A stretch of DNA of 64,000 nt from assembly GCF_019711655.1 (NCBI RefSeq), contig NZ_JAIGNU010000002.1:310001-374000 (forward strand). The letters are read 5' to 3'. The first letter of the stretch is position 1. Every line of letters begins with the position of its first letter. The notes beneath the pieces are model-generated. The model saw only the letters and a program-made list of their open reading frames with translations. It was not told where the DNA came from and did not search any database. The translations under genes and the position numbers were made by a program. The stretch is from Qipengyuania mesophila. GTDB taxonomy: Bacteria > Pseudomonadota > Alphaproteobacteria > Sphingomonadales > Sphingomonadaceae. This document shows, piece after piece, positions 48,043-58,371 of the stretch.

Positions 48043-49062
48043 ATGGATAGGAAGAAGCTGGTTCTGCTGGTCGTCGCGCTGATCGTAGCCATCGGCACGG
48101 CACTTGTCGCGCGGAGCATGTTCGCCGGGGCAAGCGCTCCGCAGGCCGACGCCGCGCAAGTCGAACCGCTGGGTCCCAAGGTACTCGTCGCACAGCGCGC
48201 GCTGCCGGTGGGCACGATCATCACCGCCGATGCGCTCGGTTTCCAGCCGTGGCCCGAAGAACTGGTCCAGGATGCCTATTTCCTCGACGGCGAAACCGAC
48301 ATGAGCAAGCTGCTCGGTACGGTGGTGCGCAATCCGATCACCGCGGGCGAACCGGTCACGCAGGGCTCGCTGGTCGCGCCCGGCGACCGTGGCTTCCTCG
48401 CCGCCGCGCTGGCCCCGGGCATGCGCGCGATCACCGTTCCCGTAAACGTCCAGTCGGGCGTCGCCGGCTTCGTCTTCCCAGGCGACCGCGTCGACATGGT
48501 CCTGACGCAGCAGGTCGAAGGCGAAGGTCCCAGCCTGAAAGCGTCGGAAACCATCCTTCGTAACCTTCGCGTGCTTGCCACCGACCAGTCGACCGTTTCG
48601 GAAAAGGCCGAGGACGGGACGACCGTGGTCAAGGAATTCCGCACCGTCACGCTCGAGGTCACGCCGGTCATCGCCGAAAAGGTGGCGGTCGCGCAGACCA
48701 TCGGCACGCTGAGCCTCTCGCTGCGCTCGCTCGCCGACAACCAGAGCGAACTCGAACGCGCGATCGCCGAAGGCGACGTGACCATTCCCGACAATGCCTC
48801 GCCCGAAGAGGAAGAACGGATCCTGCGCCAGGCCATGTCGCGCCCGGTCGACGGCAAGAGCACCTATGTGACGGGTGGCGACGTGTCGCGCTTCCAGCGC
48901 CGCACCGCACCGGCGCAAGCACCGTCGAGCGCAGCGCAGCAGGCCGCGCCTGCGCCCGGAGTTGCGCCGGCAGCCGGGGCACCCGCTCCGGTTCACAGGG
49001 GTCCGAGCGTCCGCGTCACCCGCGGCAAGGAAACCGAAGAAGTACCAGTGGGCGGCAAATGA
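48043..49062 (+). CDS. cpaB: Tad pilus assembly protein CpaB/RcpC
   Basis: 339 residues. An N-terminal hydrophobic anchor (LVLLVVALIVAIGTALVA) is followed by a SAF-type domain (VLVAQRALPVGTIITADALG) and the RcpC body (AITVPVNVQSGVAGFVFPGDRVDM, VTLEVTPVIAEKVAVAQTIG). The tail is Ala/Pro-rich and probably disordered. CpaB is a periplasmic partner of the secretin. A 91-base gap separates it from cpaA, so a second promoter is possible. Confidence 0.93.
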   Translation: MDRKKLVLLVVALIVAIGTALVARSMFAGASAPQADAAQVEPLGPKVLVAQRALPVGTIITADALGFQPWPEELVQDAYFLDGETDMSKLLGTVVRNPITAGEPVTQGSLVAPGDRGFLAAALAPGMRAITVPVNVQSGVAGFVFPGDRVDMVLTQQVEGEGPSLKASETILRNLRVLATDQSTVSEKAEDGTTVVKEFRTVTLEVTPVIAEKVAVAQTIGTLSLSLRSLADNQSELERAIAEGDVTIPDNASPEEEERILRQAMSRPVDGKSTYVTGGDVSRFQRRTAPAQAPSSAAQQAAPAPGVAPAAGAPAPVHRGPSVRVTRGKETEEVPVGGK

Positions 49063-49103
49063 GCCGGACCGGAAAAATGAAGAGCCATTCAGGGGGCAAT
49101 TCG

Positions 49104-50687
49104 ATGAAGCGTCGTCTTACCACGAAACTGCTGCTCGCCAGCATGGCCATCGCGCCGCTGGCGGCCACACCGACCAGTGTGGCGACAGCCCAGTCGGTCG
49201 TCCGCCCGAACTCGGAGATCGTCCTTTCGATCGGCCGCGGCGAACTGGTCAACGTACCCGGCACCATGGCCGACGTCTTCGTCGCCGACGACAATGTCGC
49301 CGACGTCCAGGTCAAGTCGCAGCGCCAGCTCTACGTCCTCGGTAAGGCCGGCGGCGAAACCACGATCTACGCCAGCAATGCCGCCGGAGACATCATCTGG
49401 TCGGCCAATGTCCGCGTCGGCTCCAACATCGGCAGCATCGACCAGCTGCTCGCCCTCGCCATGCCCGAAGCCAAGATTTCGGTGGCGACCATGGGGTCGA
49501 ATGTGGTCCTGCTGACCGGCACGGTCGCCGGACCCGAAGACGCCGAGGAGGCCCAGCGCCTGGTCGAGGCTTTCGTCGGCGAAGAGACCAACGTCATTAG
49601 TCGGCTGCGCATGGCGACGCCGCTGCAGGTCAACCTGCAGGTCCGCATCGCCGAAGTCAGCCGCAGCGTCGTCCGCGCCATCGGGGTCAATCTGACCAGC
49701 ATCGACAGCACCAGCGGGTTCCAGTTCGGTGTCGGCCAAGGTCGTACCGGCTTCATCACCGGGGGCACACTGCCTGCCCTGGGCGTCGGCAACACGCCCA
49801 GGGGTTACATCCCCGACCCGACCGATCCGACCAAGCTGATCGAGGCTGTCGGCACCACGATCACCCGCGCCTCGCCCGGCACCACGCTCGGGGCGATGGG
49901 CAAGTTCCTCGGCCTCGATGTCGGCGCCGCGCTCGATCTCGCCGAGACCGAAGGCCTGGTGACCACGCTGTCGCAGCCGAACCTCACCGCCCTGTCGGGC
50001 GAAACGGCCGAATTCCTCGCCGGCGGCGAGTTCCCGATCCCGCTCAGCCAGGGCCTCGGGACGACCACGGTCGAATACAAGAATTACGGTGTCAGCCTCG
50101 CCTACACCCCGACGGTGCTCGCCAACGGCCGCATCTCGATGCGCGTCCGCCCCGAAGTTTCGGAACTGTCGAGCCAGGGCGCGATCACGCTGAACGGCTT
50201 CCAGGTCCCGGCACTGGTGACGCGCCGGGCGGAAACCACCGTCGAACTCGGCTCGGGCCAGAGCTTCATGATCGCCGGCCTGCTGTCGAACAACGCGACC
50301 AACTCGGTCGACAAGGCGCCCGGTCTCGGCGACATCCCGATCCTCGGCAATCTGTTCCGCTCGTCGACCTACCGCAAGGGCGAGACGGAGCTGGTGATCG
50401 TCGTCACGCCGTATCTGGTGAAGCCGGTCGACGGCAACGACATCAAGCTGCCGACCGACGGCTTCCGTACGCCGACCGAATTCCAGCGCCTGCTCGGCTA
50501 TCAGCAGAGCGATGGCGTGACCGGTGGCGACCGTCCGAAACCGAGCGCTGTGGAGGCGGCTCCCGCGGCGCCCGGCTTCTCGCAGGGACAACCCACCGAC
50601 GACGGCAATCGGCAGGCGAAGGGCAAGCCCGACACGGGTCGCAACGAACGCACCGCATCGGCCGAACCCGGCTTCAGCTTCGAATAG
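49104..50687 (+). CDS. cpaC: Tad pilus secretin CpaC/RcpA
   Basis: Outer-membrane secretin that lets the Flp pilus out. 527 residues from the ATG at 49104, chosen because AGGGGG sits seven bases upstream and a clean signal peptide follows (MKRRLTTKLLLASMAIAPLA...). An earlier ATG at 49059, overlapping the cpaB stop, would add 15 residues. Domains: pilus-secretin N domain (RGELVNVPGTMADVFVAD), BON-like part (VVLLTGTVAGPEDAEEAQRL), and the secretin core (GVSLAYTPTVLANGRISMRV, KAPGLGDIPILGNLFRS, ELVIVVTPYLVKP). A Pro/Gly-rich tail follows. Confidence 0.95.
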   Translation: MKRRLTTKLLLASMAIAPLAATPTSVATAQSVVRPNSEIVLSIGRGELVNVPGTMADVFVADDNVADVQVKSQRQLYVLGKAGGETTIYASNAAGDIIWSANVRVGSNIGSIDQLLALAMPEAKISVATMGSNVVLLTGTVAGPEDAEEAQRLVEAFVGEETNVISRLRMATPLQVNLQVRIAEVSRSVVRAIGVNLTSIDSTSGFQFGVGQGRTGFITGGTLPALGVGNTPRGYIPDPTDPTKLIEAVGTTITRASPGTTLGAMGKFLGLDVGAALDLAETEGLVTTLSQPNLTALSGETAEFLAGGEFPIPLSQGLGTTTVEYKNYGVSLAYTPTVLANGRISMRVRPEVSELSSQGAITLNGFQVPALVTRRAETTVELGSGQSFMIAGLLSNNATNSVDKAPGLGDIPILGNLFRSSTYRKGETELVIVVTPYLVKPVDGNDIKLPTDGFRTPTEFQRLLGYQQSDGVTGGDRPKPSAVEAAPAAPGFSQGQPTDDGNRQAKGKPDTGRNERTASAEPGFSFE

Positions 50688-50700
50688 GGGACGAGTACCA

Positions 50701-51353
50701 TGGCCAAGGCAATCAATCGCAAGCTCGCCGGGACGCTGACCGTCTCGCTCAGCCTCGTGCTCGGCGCCTGCGTGGGCGGCATGCCGACCGACAACCGGTC
50801 GCTGGAAAGCGCCCGCCAGCCGGTCGTCGAACGCACCAATTTCACGCTCGACGTCAGCACTTCGGGTGACGGCCTTCCCGTCAGCGAACAGCAGCGCGTC
50901 TCCGGCTGGTTCGAGGCCATGGGCCTCGGCTACGGCGACCGCATCTCGCTCGAAGATCCCACCGCCAACCCCGCGGTGAGGGAAGATCTCGCCGCGCTTG
51001 CCGGGCGCCACGGCCTGCTCGTCAGCGAAGGCTCTCCGGTGACCGCCGGCTATGTGAACCCGGGCCAGGCGCGGATCGTCGTGACCCGTTCGACCGCCAG
51101 CGTACCCGGCTGCCCCGACTGGGCGGCCAACAACGAGGCCAACACGTCCAATGCGACCTATCCCGGATACGGCTGTGCCGTGAACGGAAACCTGGCCGCC
51201 ATGGTCGCCAATCCCGAAGATCTGATCGCCGGCCAGAAGGGCACTGGCGAAACCACGGTCACGACCTCGACCAAAGCCATCAAGGCCTATCGTGAGCAGG
51301 CACCGACCGGCGCCGGCGGCCTGGCCGAAGTCAGCACCAAAGAAGGAGGCTAA
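50701..51353 (+). CDS. cpaD: Tad pilus lipoprotein CpaD
   Basis: 217 residues; the ATG starts at 50700-50701 just after GGGGACGAGTACC. The leader has lipobox LGAC (SLVLGACVGGMP), so an outer-membrane lipoprotein. CpaD-family marks: QARIVVTRSTASVPGCPDWA and the Asn/Ala-rich NATYPGYGCAVNGNLAAMVANPEDL. It supports secretin placement. Fourteen bases after cpaC. Confidence 0.92.
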
Positions 51354-51359
51354 ACAGCC

Positions 51360-52649
51360 ATGAGCGCTTCACTCAAATCCAGCATGCCGGGCAATCGCGA
51401 CGTTTTTGCGGCGTATGTCTGCGACGAGAATGCTCTCGACGTGCTGCGCCCGGTGGTGATCGAACTCGGCTGGGCGCCCGAGAAGTGCAACAAGGGCGGC
51501 CTGCGGAACGCGGTGCAGTCGCTGTCGGTGTCGGCCAGCCCGAACATCCTGATGGTCGACCTCTCCGAAAGCGGCGATCCGCTCAACGACATCAACGCGC
51601 TCGCCGAAGTCTGCGAACCCGGCACCGTCGTGATCGCGATCGGCCAGGTCAACGACGTGCGCCTCTATCGCGACCTGCTCGCGAGCGGCATTCACGATTA
51701 TCTGCTCAAACCGCTGTCGGCCAACATGCTGCGCGATTCGCTCACCCAGGCACAGGCCGTCTTCATGGCACCGCGTAGCGGCGAGGACGAAGGCGTGAAG
51801 CGCCACATCTCGTCGGCGGTCATCGGCACGCGGGGCGGGGTCGGCGCATCGACGCTGGTCACCTCGCTCGCCTGGCTGTTCTCGGTCGACAAGCGCATGC
51901 CCACCGCGCTGCTCGATCTCGACGTGCATTTCGGCACCGGCGCGCTGACACTCGATCTCGAGCCCGGCCGCGGTCTCACCGACGCGATCGACAATCCGAG
52001 CCGCATCGACGGGCTGTTCATCGAACGCGCCATGATCCGCGCGAACGACAATCTCGCGATCCTCTCTGCCGAAGCGCCGATCAACCAGCCGCTGATGACC
52101 GACGGCGCGGCCTTCATGCAGCTGCAGGAAGAGTTCAAGCACACGTTCGAAATGACCGTGCTCGACATGCCGCGCAACATGATGATCAATTTCCCGCACC
52201 TGCTCAACGACGTGAACGTCGTCGTGCTGGTCACGGAAATGTCGCTCGCCTCGGCGCGCGACACGATCCGCATCCTGTCGTGGCTGAAAACCAACGCTCC
52301 GCATGCTCAGGTCCTGATCACCGCGAACAAGGTCCAGCCGGGCGTCGCAGAAATCAGCAAGGCCGATTTCGAAGCCTCGATCGAGCGCAAGATCGATATC
52401 GCGATCCCCTTCGATCAGAAAGCCGCCGCCAATGCCGCCAAGCTCGGCAAGACCTTCGTCGATGCCAATGGCAGCACGAAGGCCACAGCGGCGATCAAGC
52501 AGCTCGCCTTGCAGATCATGGGCGCCGGGGAAGAGGACGCCCCGGTTTCGAACGATGCCGGTGCGAAGAAATCGCTGCTCGGCTCGCTCGACCTGAAGGG
52601 GCTGCTGGCGAAGAAGAAGACCGATCAGGTGGCAGAGCCCGCCGAGTGA
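51360..52649 (+). CDS. cpaE: Tad pilus localisation ATPase-like protein CpaE/TadZ
   Basis: 429 residues. N-terminal receiver-like domain (ILMVDLSESGDPLNDINALAE, HDYLLKPLSANMLRDSL), then a MinD/ParA-like domain. The deviant Walker A reads GTRGGVGAST (156-165): the signature Lys is Arg and the second Lys is Ala, a degenerate form also seen in CpaE/TadZ. Switch region ALLDLDVHFGTGALTLD. CpaE places the Tad machinery at a cell pole. The C-terminal tail is Lys-rich. Starts six bases after cpaD. Confidence 0.93.
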   Translation: MSASLKSSMPGNRDVFAAYVCDENALDVLRPVVIELGWAPEKCNKGGLRNAVQSLSVSASPNILMVDLSESGDPLNDINALAEVCEPGTVVIAIGQVNDVRLYRDLLASGIHDYLLKPLSANMLRDSLTQAQAVFMAPRSGEDEGVKRHISSAVIGTRGGVGASTLVTSLAWLFSVDKRMPTALLDLDVHFGTGALTLDLEPGRGLTDAIDNPSRIDGLFIERAMIRANDNLAILSAEAPINQPLMTDGAAFMQLQEEFKHTFEMTVLDMPRNMMINFPHLLNDVNVVVLVTEMSLASARDTIRILSWLKTNAPHAQVLITANKVQPGVAEISKADFEASIERKIDIAIPFDQKAAANAAKLGKTFVDANGSTKATAAIKQLALQIMGAGEEDAPVSNDAGAKKSLLGSLDLKGLLAKKKTDQVAEPAE

Positions 52650-52703
52650 CGGCTTCGGCGGCCGTTCCCTGGTCGCCGGGCTCTGAAGAAACGGAGTTGA
52701 CGC

Positions 52704-53675
52704 ATGAACATCATCCAGCTGGTGCTGTTTGCCGTCGGGGTCCTGGCGTTGCTGGCGATCGGCTATGCGATGCTCTCCGGCCCCAATGCGTCCAAGGCGA
52801 GCCAACGCCGCCTGCAGCAGGTGCGTTACCGGCACTCGGAAAGCACTGACGCCAAGGTAGAATCGCAGCTCAAGAAGGCCATCGCGGCGCGCAGGCCCAA
52901 GATGCACCGTGTCGCGGGCTCGTCCTCGCGCATCGAAGCCCTGGTCAACCGCCTCGACCAGACCGGCAAGGGCTGGACGCTCAGCCAGTATGCCTATGCT
53001 TCGCTGGGGCTCGGTGTCACCATCGCCCTGTTGATGTACCTGCGCAGCGGTTCGCTCGCCCTGTCGTTCGCCATCGGCGTGTTCGTCGGCGCGGGCCTGC
53101 CGCACTTCATTGTCGGACGGGCGATCAAGAAGCGCACCGCCGCCTTCAACGCCAAGTTTCCCGACGCGATCGAACTGCTCGTGCGCGGCCTCCGCTCGGG
53201 CCTGCCGGTGACCGAGACGCTGGCGGTCGTGGCACAGGAAGTTCCGGGCCCGGTGGGCGTGGAGTTCAAAGGCATCGTCGAACGGATCAAGATCGGCCGG
53301 ACCATGGAGGAATCGCTCCAGGAAACCGCCGACCGGCTGAACATCCCGGAATTCAACTTCTTCTGCATCACGCTCGCGATCCAGCGCGAAACCGGCGGCA
53401 ACCTTGCCGAGACGCTGTCAAACCTCGCAGACGTGCTGCGCAAGCGCGCGCAGATGAAGCTCAAGATCCGGGCGATGAGCTCCGAATCCAAGGCGTCGGC
53501 CTACATCGTCGGCGCGCTCCCCTTCATCGTCTTCACGATGATCTGGTGGATCAATCCCGAATATATCGGCGGCTTCTTCGAGGACGATCGCCTGATCGTG
53601 ACCGGCCTCGGCGGCCTCGTGTGGATGAGCATCGGCGGCTTCATCATGGCCAAGATGGTCAGCTTCGAAATCTGA
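52704..53675 (+). CDS. tadB: Tad inner-membrane platform protein TadB
   Basis: 323 residues, T2SS-F fold. Hydrophobic segments at the N terminus (LVLFAVGVLALLAIGYAML), mid-protein and C terminus frame the cytoplasmic GspF-type domain (FPDAIELLVRGLRSGLPVTE, IQRETGGNLAETLSNLADVLRKR). Forms the platform with TadC. In most Tad loci cpaF lies between cpaE and tadB; here cpaE and tadB are only 54 bases apart with no gene between. Confidence 0.94.
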   Translation: MNIIQLVLFAVGVLALLAIGYAMLSGPNASKASQRRLQQVRYRHSESTDAKVESQLKKAIAARRPKMHRVAGSSSRIEALVNRLDQTGKGWTLSQYAYASLGLGVTIALLMYLRSGSLALSFAIGVFVGAGLPHFIVGRAIKKRTAAFNAKFPDAIELLVRGLRSGLPVTETLAVVAQEVPGPVGVEFKGIVERIKIGRTMEESLQETADRLNIPEFNFFCITLAIQRETGGNLAETLSNLADVLRKRAQMKLKIRAMSSESKASAYIVGALPFIVFTMIWWINPEYIGGFFEDDRLIVTGLGGLVWMSIGGFIMAKMVSFEI

Positions 53676-53694
53676 GTGGGAAAAGAATAGCGCA

Positions 53695-54693
53695 ATGGAC
53701 CCTGCAACCGGCCCCACCCTTCTCGGCTTCGACGTCTTCCTGGTCGGCTCGATCCTCGCCGGGATCGCCGCCATGGCGATGGTATTCGCGATCTACACCG
53801 CGCTGACCATCAAGGACCCGATGAGCAAGCGCGTGAAAGCGCTCGAGGGCCGGCGCGAAGAGCTCAAGATGGGCCTCGTCACTTCGAACGCGAAGAAGCG
53901 GCAGAGCCTGGTCCGCAAAACCGACACCACCGAGAAGATCAAGGACACGCTCGGCAACCTCAAGGTGCTGCAGCAGAGCCAGGTCGAAATCGTCCAGCAG
54001 AAGCTGGCGCATGCGGGTATCCGCAACAAGGAATTGGCGATCGTCATCATCGGCCTGCGTGCGGTGTTGCCGATCCTGCTCGGCGGCTTCGCCTTCGTCA
54101 TGCTGTACATCGTCCAGGTCTATCCGGACTGGCAGATGAAGCGCGTCGCCGCGCTCGCGCTCGCCGTTTTCGTCGGGTACAAGGGTCCCGAACTCTACAT
54201 CGGCAATATCGCCAAGAAGCGCTCGGACGCGATCCGCAAGGGCCTGCCCGACGCGCTCGACCTCCTCGTCATCTGCGCCGAGGCCGGCCTGACGGTCGAT
54301 GCCGCCTTCAACCGCGTGGCCAAGGAACTGGGCCGCGCCTACCCCGAACTGGGCGACGAATTCGCGCTGACGGCGATCGAGCTATCGTTCCTCAACGAGC
54401 GCAAGAAGGCCTTCGACAACCTTGCCTATCGCGTCGATCTCGATGCGGTGAAGGGCGTGGTCACCACCATGATCCAGACCGAGCGCTACGGTACGCCGCT
54501 GGCCAGTGCGCTGCGCGTGCTCTCGGCCGAGTTCCGCAACGAGCGCATGATGCGCGCCGAGGAAAAGGCCGCGCGCCTGCCGGCGATCATGACCGTGCCG
54601 CTGATCATGTTCATCCTGCCGGTGCTGTTCATCGTCATTCTCGGCCCGGCGGCCTGTTCGATCGCCGACGCCTTCAGCGGCGGTATCGGCTAA
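53695..54693 (+). CDS. tadC: Tad inner-membrane platform protein TadC
   Basis: 332 residues, the second T2SS-F platform subunit. N-terminal helix (VGSILAGIAAMAMVFAIYTAL), charged cytoplasmic region with coiled-coil potential, then the GspF domain (LPDALDLLVICAEAGLTVDAAF, ELSFLNERKKAFDNLAYRV, MIQTERYGTPLASALRVL) and a C-terminal helix (LIMFILPVLFIVILG). Nineteen bases after tadB and the last gene of the locus here; the next gene is convergent. Confidence 0.95.
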   Translation: MDPATGPTLLGFDVFLVGSILAGIAAMAMVFAIYTALTIKDPMSKRVKALEGRREELKMGLVTSNAKKRQSLVRKTDTTEKIKDTLGNLKVLQQSQVEIVQQKLAHAGIRNKELAIVIIGLRAVLPILLGGFAFVMLYIVQVYPDWQMKRVAALALAVFVGYKGPELYIGNIAKKRSDAIRKGLPDALDLLVICAEAGLTVDAAFNRVAKELGRAYPELGDEFALTAIELSFLNERKKAFDNLAYRVDLDAVKGVVTTMIQTERYGTPLASALRVLSAEFRNERMMRAEEKAARLPAIMTVPLIMFILPVLFIVILGPAACSIADAFSGGIG

Positions 54694-54737
54694 CCCGCTT
54701 CTCCTGCGCAGCTTCGCAAAGGAAGCCCGGTCGACGC

Positions 54738-55208
54738 CTAGTCGGCCAGGCTTTCCGCGTCGAAATCACCCGCCTGGTCGCGCACGCGGCCGAGCATGTC
54801 GAGCAGGCTGGCGCGCTCTTCCTCGCTCAGCACCGAAAACAGCTCGCTTTCGATCTTGAGCGCGAGCGGCATGATCCCGGCATGCACTGCGCGCCCTTCG
54901 GCAGTCAGTTCGAGCAGGTGCGAGCGGCCGTCGCTGGCATTGGGCGAGCGCTGCGCCAGCCCGCGATCCTCCAGGCGCCGGCAGGCCCGGTTGACCGGCA
55001 CCTTGTCCATCAGCGTTTCCTGCGTCAGTTCGCGCTGGGTCAGCGCGCCATGATCGCCAAGCACCGCCATGACCCGCCATTCGGTGGTCTTGAGCGCGAA
55101 GCGCTTGCGGTACTGCTCGGCGATGCGGGTCGAGACCGCGTTCGAGGCGATCGACAATTGGTAAGGCAGGAATTCTGCGAGGAGCTTTGCTGGCTGACGT
55201 CGGGACAT
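54738..55208 (-). CDS. MarR-family transcriptional regulator
   Basis: 156 residues. The winged helix is clear: WRVMAVLGDHGALTQRELTQETLMDKVPVNRACRRLEDRGLAQR, with the wing SPNASDGRSHLLELTAEGR. Flanking helices form the MarR dimer interface. It follows the enoyl-CoA hydratase gene on the same strand after 68 bases, so it may control this or the adjacent beta-oxidation genes; ligand unknown. Confidence 0.9.
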   Translation of the reverse strand: MSRRQPAKLLAEFLPYQLSIASNAVSTRIAEQYRKRFALKTTEWRVMAVLGDHGALTQRELTQETLMDKVPVNRACRRLEDRGLAQRSPNASDGRSHLLELTAEGRAVHAGIMPLALKIESELFSVLSEEERASLLDMLGRVRDQAGDFDAESLAD

Positions 55209-55276
55209 GACGCCAACCTTGGATACCCGAACGCGGCTTGGCAAGGCCGTTACCGCTGTAACCGTCACAAGCGCAA

Positions 55277-56146
55277 CTATCGATAGGCGGGCTCGTCCCA
55301 CCAGGGGTAGAAATCGGGCATGTCCGCGCTGACTGTGTCGGGATAGGCAGGTGGGCGCTTCTCCAGGAAGCTGGCGATCCCTTCCTTCGCATCGGCGCTG
55401 CGGCTGAGGCGATAGATCGCGCGGCTGTCGATCCGGTGCGCATCCATCGGATGCCCGCCAGCGCCAAGCCGCCACAGCATCGCGCGCGTCATGGCCACCG
55501 ACACGGCCGAGGTGTTGTCCGCGATCTCGCGCGCGATGCCCAGCGCCGCATCCATCAGTTCGCCCTGAGGATGGACCGAGCGCACCAGGCCGCGCTCTTT
55601 CGCCTCGGCTGCATCGAAAATCCGCCCGGTCATGCACCATTCGAGCGCGGTCTGCATGCCGACCAGCCGCGGAAGGAACCAGCTCGAGGCGGCCTCGGGC
55701 GTGATCCCGCGCCGCGCGAAGACGAAGCCGAAGCGGGCGTTGTCGCTGCACAGGCGGATGTCGAAGGGGAGCTGCATCGTCGCGCCCACGCCCACCGCCA
55801 CGCCGTTGCAGGCGCCGATCAGCGGCTTCTTCGAATTGAACAGTCGCAAGGTCAGCCGCCCGCCCCCGTCGCGCACGCGCTCGTCGGAAAGATCGTCGAC
55901 CGGGTTCGGGTCGGAGAAGACATGGCCCCCGCCTTCGGGAGTCAGGTCCGCCCCCGCGCAGAAAGCTCGGTCTCCATGCCCGGTGACGATCACCGCACGC
56001 ACGCTGTCGTCGGCATCGGTGGTGTCGATCGCGTCGATCACCTCGTCCATCATCACCCGGGTGAAGGCGTTCATCTTCTCGGGACGATGGAGCGTGATCG
56101 TGGCCACGCCGTCGGCGATGTCGAGCTTGATCTGCGTGTAGGACAT
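55277..56146 (-). CDS. Enoyl-CoA hydratase/isomerase family protein
   Basis: Crotonase-fold enzyme, 289 residues. Oxyanion-hole segments AFCAGADLTPEGG and GACNGVAVGVGATMQLPFD; the catalytic Glu position is in RRGITPEAASSWFLPRLVG. CoA-binding N-terminal HRPEKMNAFTR. Hydrates 2-enoyl-CoA in fatty-acid or related degradation; isomerase activity cannot be excluded. A strong terminator separates it from the upstream SDR gene, so it has its own promoter. Confidence 0.9.
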   Translation of the reverse strand: MSYTQIKLDIADGVATITLHRPEKMNAFTRVMMDEVIDAIDTTDADDSVRAVIVTGHGDRAFCAGADLTPEGGGHVFSDPNPVDDLSDERVRDGGGRLTLRLFNSKKPLIGACNGVAVGVGATMQLPFDIRLCSDNARFGFVFARRGITPEAASSWFLPRLVGMQTALEWCMTGRIFDAAEAKERGLVRSVHPQGELMDAALGIAREIADNTSAVSVAMTRAMLWRLGAGGHPMDAHRIDSRAIYRLSRSADAKEGIASFLEKRPPAYPDTVSADMPDFYPWWDEPAYR

Positions 56147-56205
56147 GTGTTGGTTTTCTCCTCGATCAGTCCCGTGACTTGGACCGCGTGTTACACCCTC
56201 AATTG

Positions 56206-56262
56206 GCAAAAAAGTTCGGCGCCCCTTTCCGCCTGCCGAAGCAAAGGGAAAGAAGCGCCGAA
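56206..56262 (-). terminator. Rho-independent terminator after the SDR gene
   Basis: Read on the minus strand, an 8-bp outer stem TTCGGCGC / GCGCCGAA, a 2x2 internal loop and a 6-bp inner stem CTTTCC / GGAAAG end in CTTTTTT. It lies about 60 bases past the stop of the SDR at 56325 and splits the thiolase-SDR transcript from the hydratase. Confidence 0.8.
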
Positions 56263-56324
56263 TTGGTCATGCCGCCGAGCCTAGCGCGCCGGCAGCGAGT
56301 AGGAAAACGGACAGCGAGGCAGCC

Positions 56325-57110
<786 letters not shown>

Positions 57111-57169
57111 TTCAGATTTCCTCTTGATTCAGTGAATTATAGCGCCTCGGCGCCCGAGCACGGATGTGC

Positions 57170-58348
57170 TCAGAGCGCCTCGATGATGGTGACGTTGGCG
57201 ACGCCGCCGCCTTCGCACATCGTCTGCAGGCCGTATTTCTTGCCCCGCGCCTTGAGCGCGTGGACGAGCGTCGCCATCAGCTTGGTGCCGCTCGCGCCGA
57301 GCGGGTGACCGAGCGCGATCGCACCGCCGTTGACGTTGAGTCTGTCCGGATCGGCGCCCGTGTGCTTGAGCCAGGCAAGCGGGACCGGGGCGAAGGCCTC
57401 GTTGACCTCGTACAGGTCGATATCGCCGATATTCATGCCGGCGCGCTGCAGCGCCCGATCGGTGGCGAAGAGCGGCTCTTCGAGCATGATCACCGGATCG
57501 CCCGCGGTGACGGTGAGATTATGAATCCGCGCCATCGGCGTAAGACCGTATTCCTTGAGCGCCTTTTCCGAGACGACCAGCACCGCGCTGGAGCCGTCGC
57601 AGATCTGGCTGCTGGTGGCCGCAGTGATCGTGCCTTCGGGGCTGAGCAGCTTGACAGACGAAATGCTTTCGAGCGTCGCATCGAAACGGATGCCTTCGTC
57701 GACCGTGTGCATCTCGGTGCCTTCGGGGGTTTCCACCTCGACCGGGACGATCTCGGCCTCGAAGGCGCCCGACTTGGTCGCCTCGATCGCCTTCTGGTGG
57801 CTCGACAGCGCAAAGCGGTCGAGATCGTCCTTGGTGAAGCCGTGCTTCTTGACGATCATCTCGGCGCCCATGAACTGGCTCCACTGGATGCCGGGATACT
57901 TCTCCTCGAGCCCCGGAGATTTGTAGTTCCCCAGGCCTTCCTTCATGTGGAACATCGCGGTCGAGCCCATCGGCACGCGGCTCATGCTCTCGACACCGGC
58001 GGCGATCACCACATCCTGGGTCCCGCTCATCACCGCCTGCGCGGCGAACTGGATCGCCTGCTGCGAGGAACCGCACTGGCGATCGATCGTAACCGCGGGT
58101 ACGCCTTCGCCGAGATGCTTTGCCGCGAGCACGGCATTGCGGCCGACCTGCATGGCCTGCTCGCCGCCCTGGCTGACGCAGCCCATCACCACATCGTCGA
58201 TGGCCTTGGCCTCGAGCCCGCTGCGCTCCATGATCGCATCGAGCGATTTGGCAGCCAGATCGACCGGGTGGACCCCGGCGAGGCGACCGCCGCGCCGCCC
58301 CCCGGCAGTACGGACGGCTTCGACTAGATAAGCTTCGGGCATCGTCAT
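57170..58348 (-). CDS. Acetyl-CoA C-acyltransferase (thiolase)
   Basis: Last step of beta-oxidation or acetoacetyl-CoA formation. 392 residues, standard thiolase. Nucleophilic Cys in DRQCGSSQQAIQFA; second active-site motifs NVNGGAIALGHPLGASG (His) and CEGGGVANVTII (Cys). N-terminal AYLVEAVRTAGGRRGG. Whether it is degradative (FadA-like) or biosynthetic (PhaA-like) is not certain; neighbouring SDR and hydratase favour degradation. Confidence 0.93.
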   Translation of the reverse strand: MTMPEAYLVEAVRTAGGRRGGRLAGVHPVDLAAKSLDAIMERSGLEAKAIDDVVMGCVSQGGEQAMQVGRNAVLAAKHLGEGVPAVTIDRQCGSSQQAIQFAAQAVMSGTQDVVIAAGVESMSRVPMGSTAMFHMKEGLGNYKSPGLEEKYPGIQWSQFMGAEMIVKKHGFTKDDLDRFALSSHQKAIEATKSGAFEAEIVPVEVETPEGTEMHTVDEGIRFDATLESISSVKLLSPEGTITAATSSQICDGSSAVLVVSEKALKEYGLTPMARIHNLTVTAGDPVIMLEEPLFATDRALQRAGMNIGDIDLYEVNEAFAPVPLAWLKHTGADPDRLNVNGGAIALGHPLGASGTKLMATLVHALKARGKKYGLQTMCEGGGVANVTIIEAL

Positions 58349-58371
58349 CCTCTTGTAGCTTTTCCGAAACC

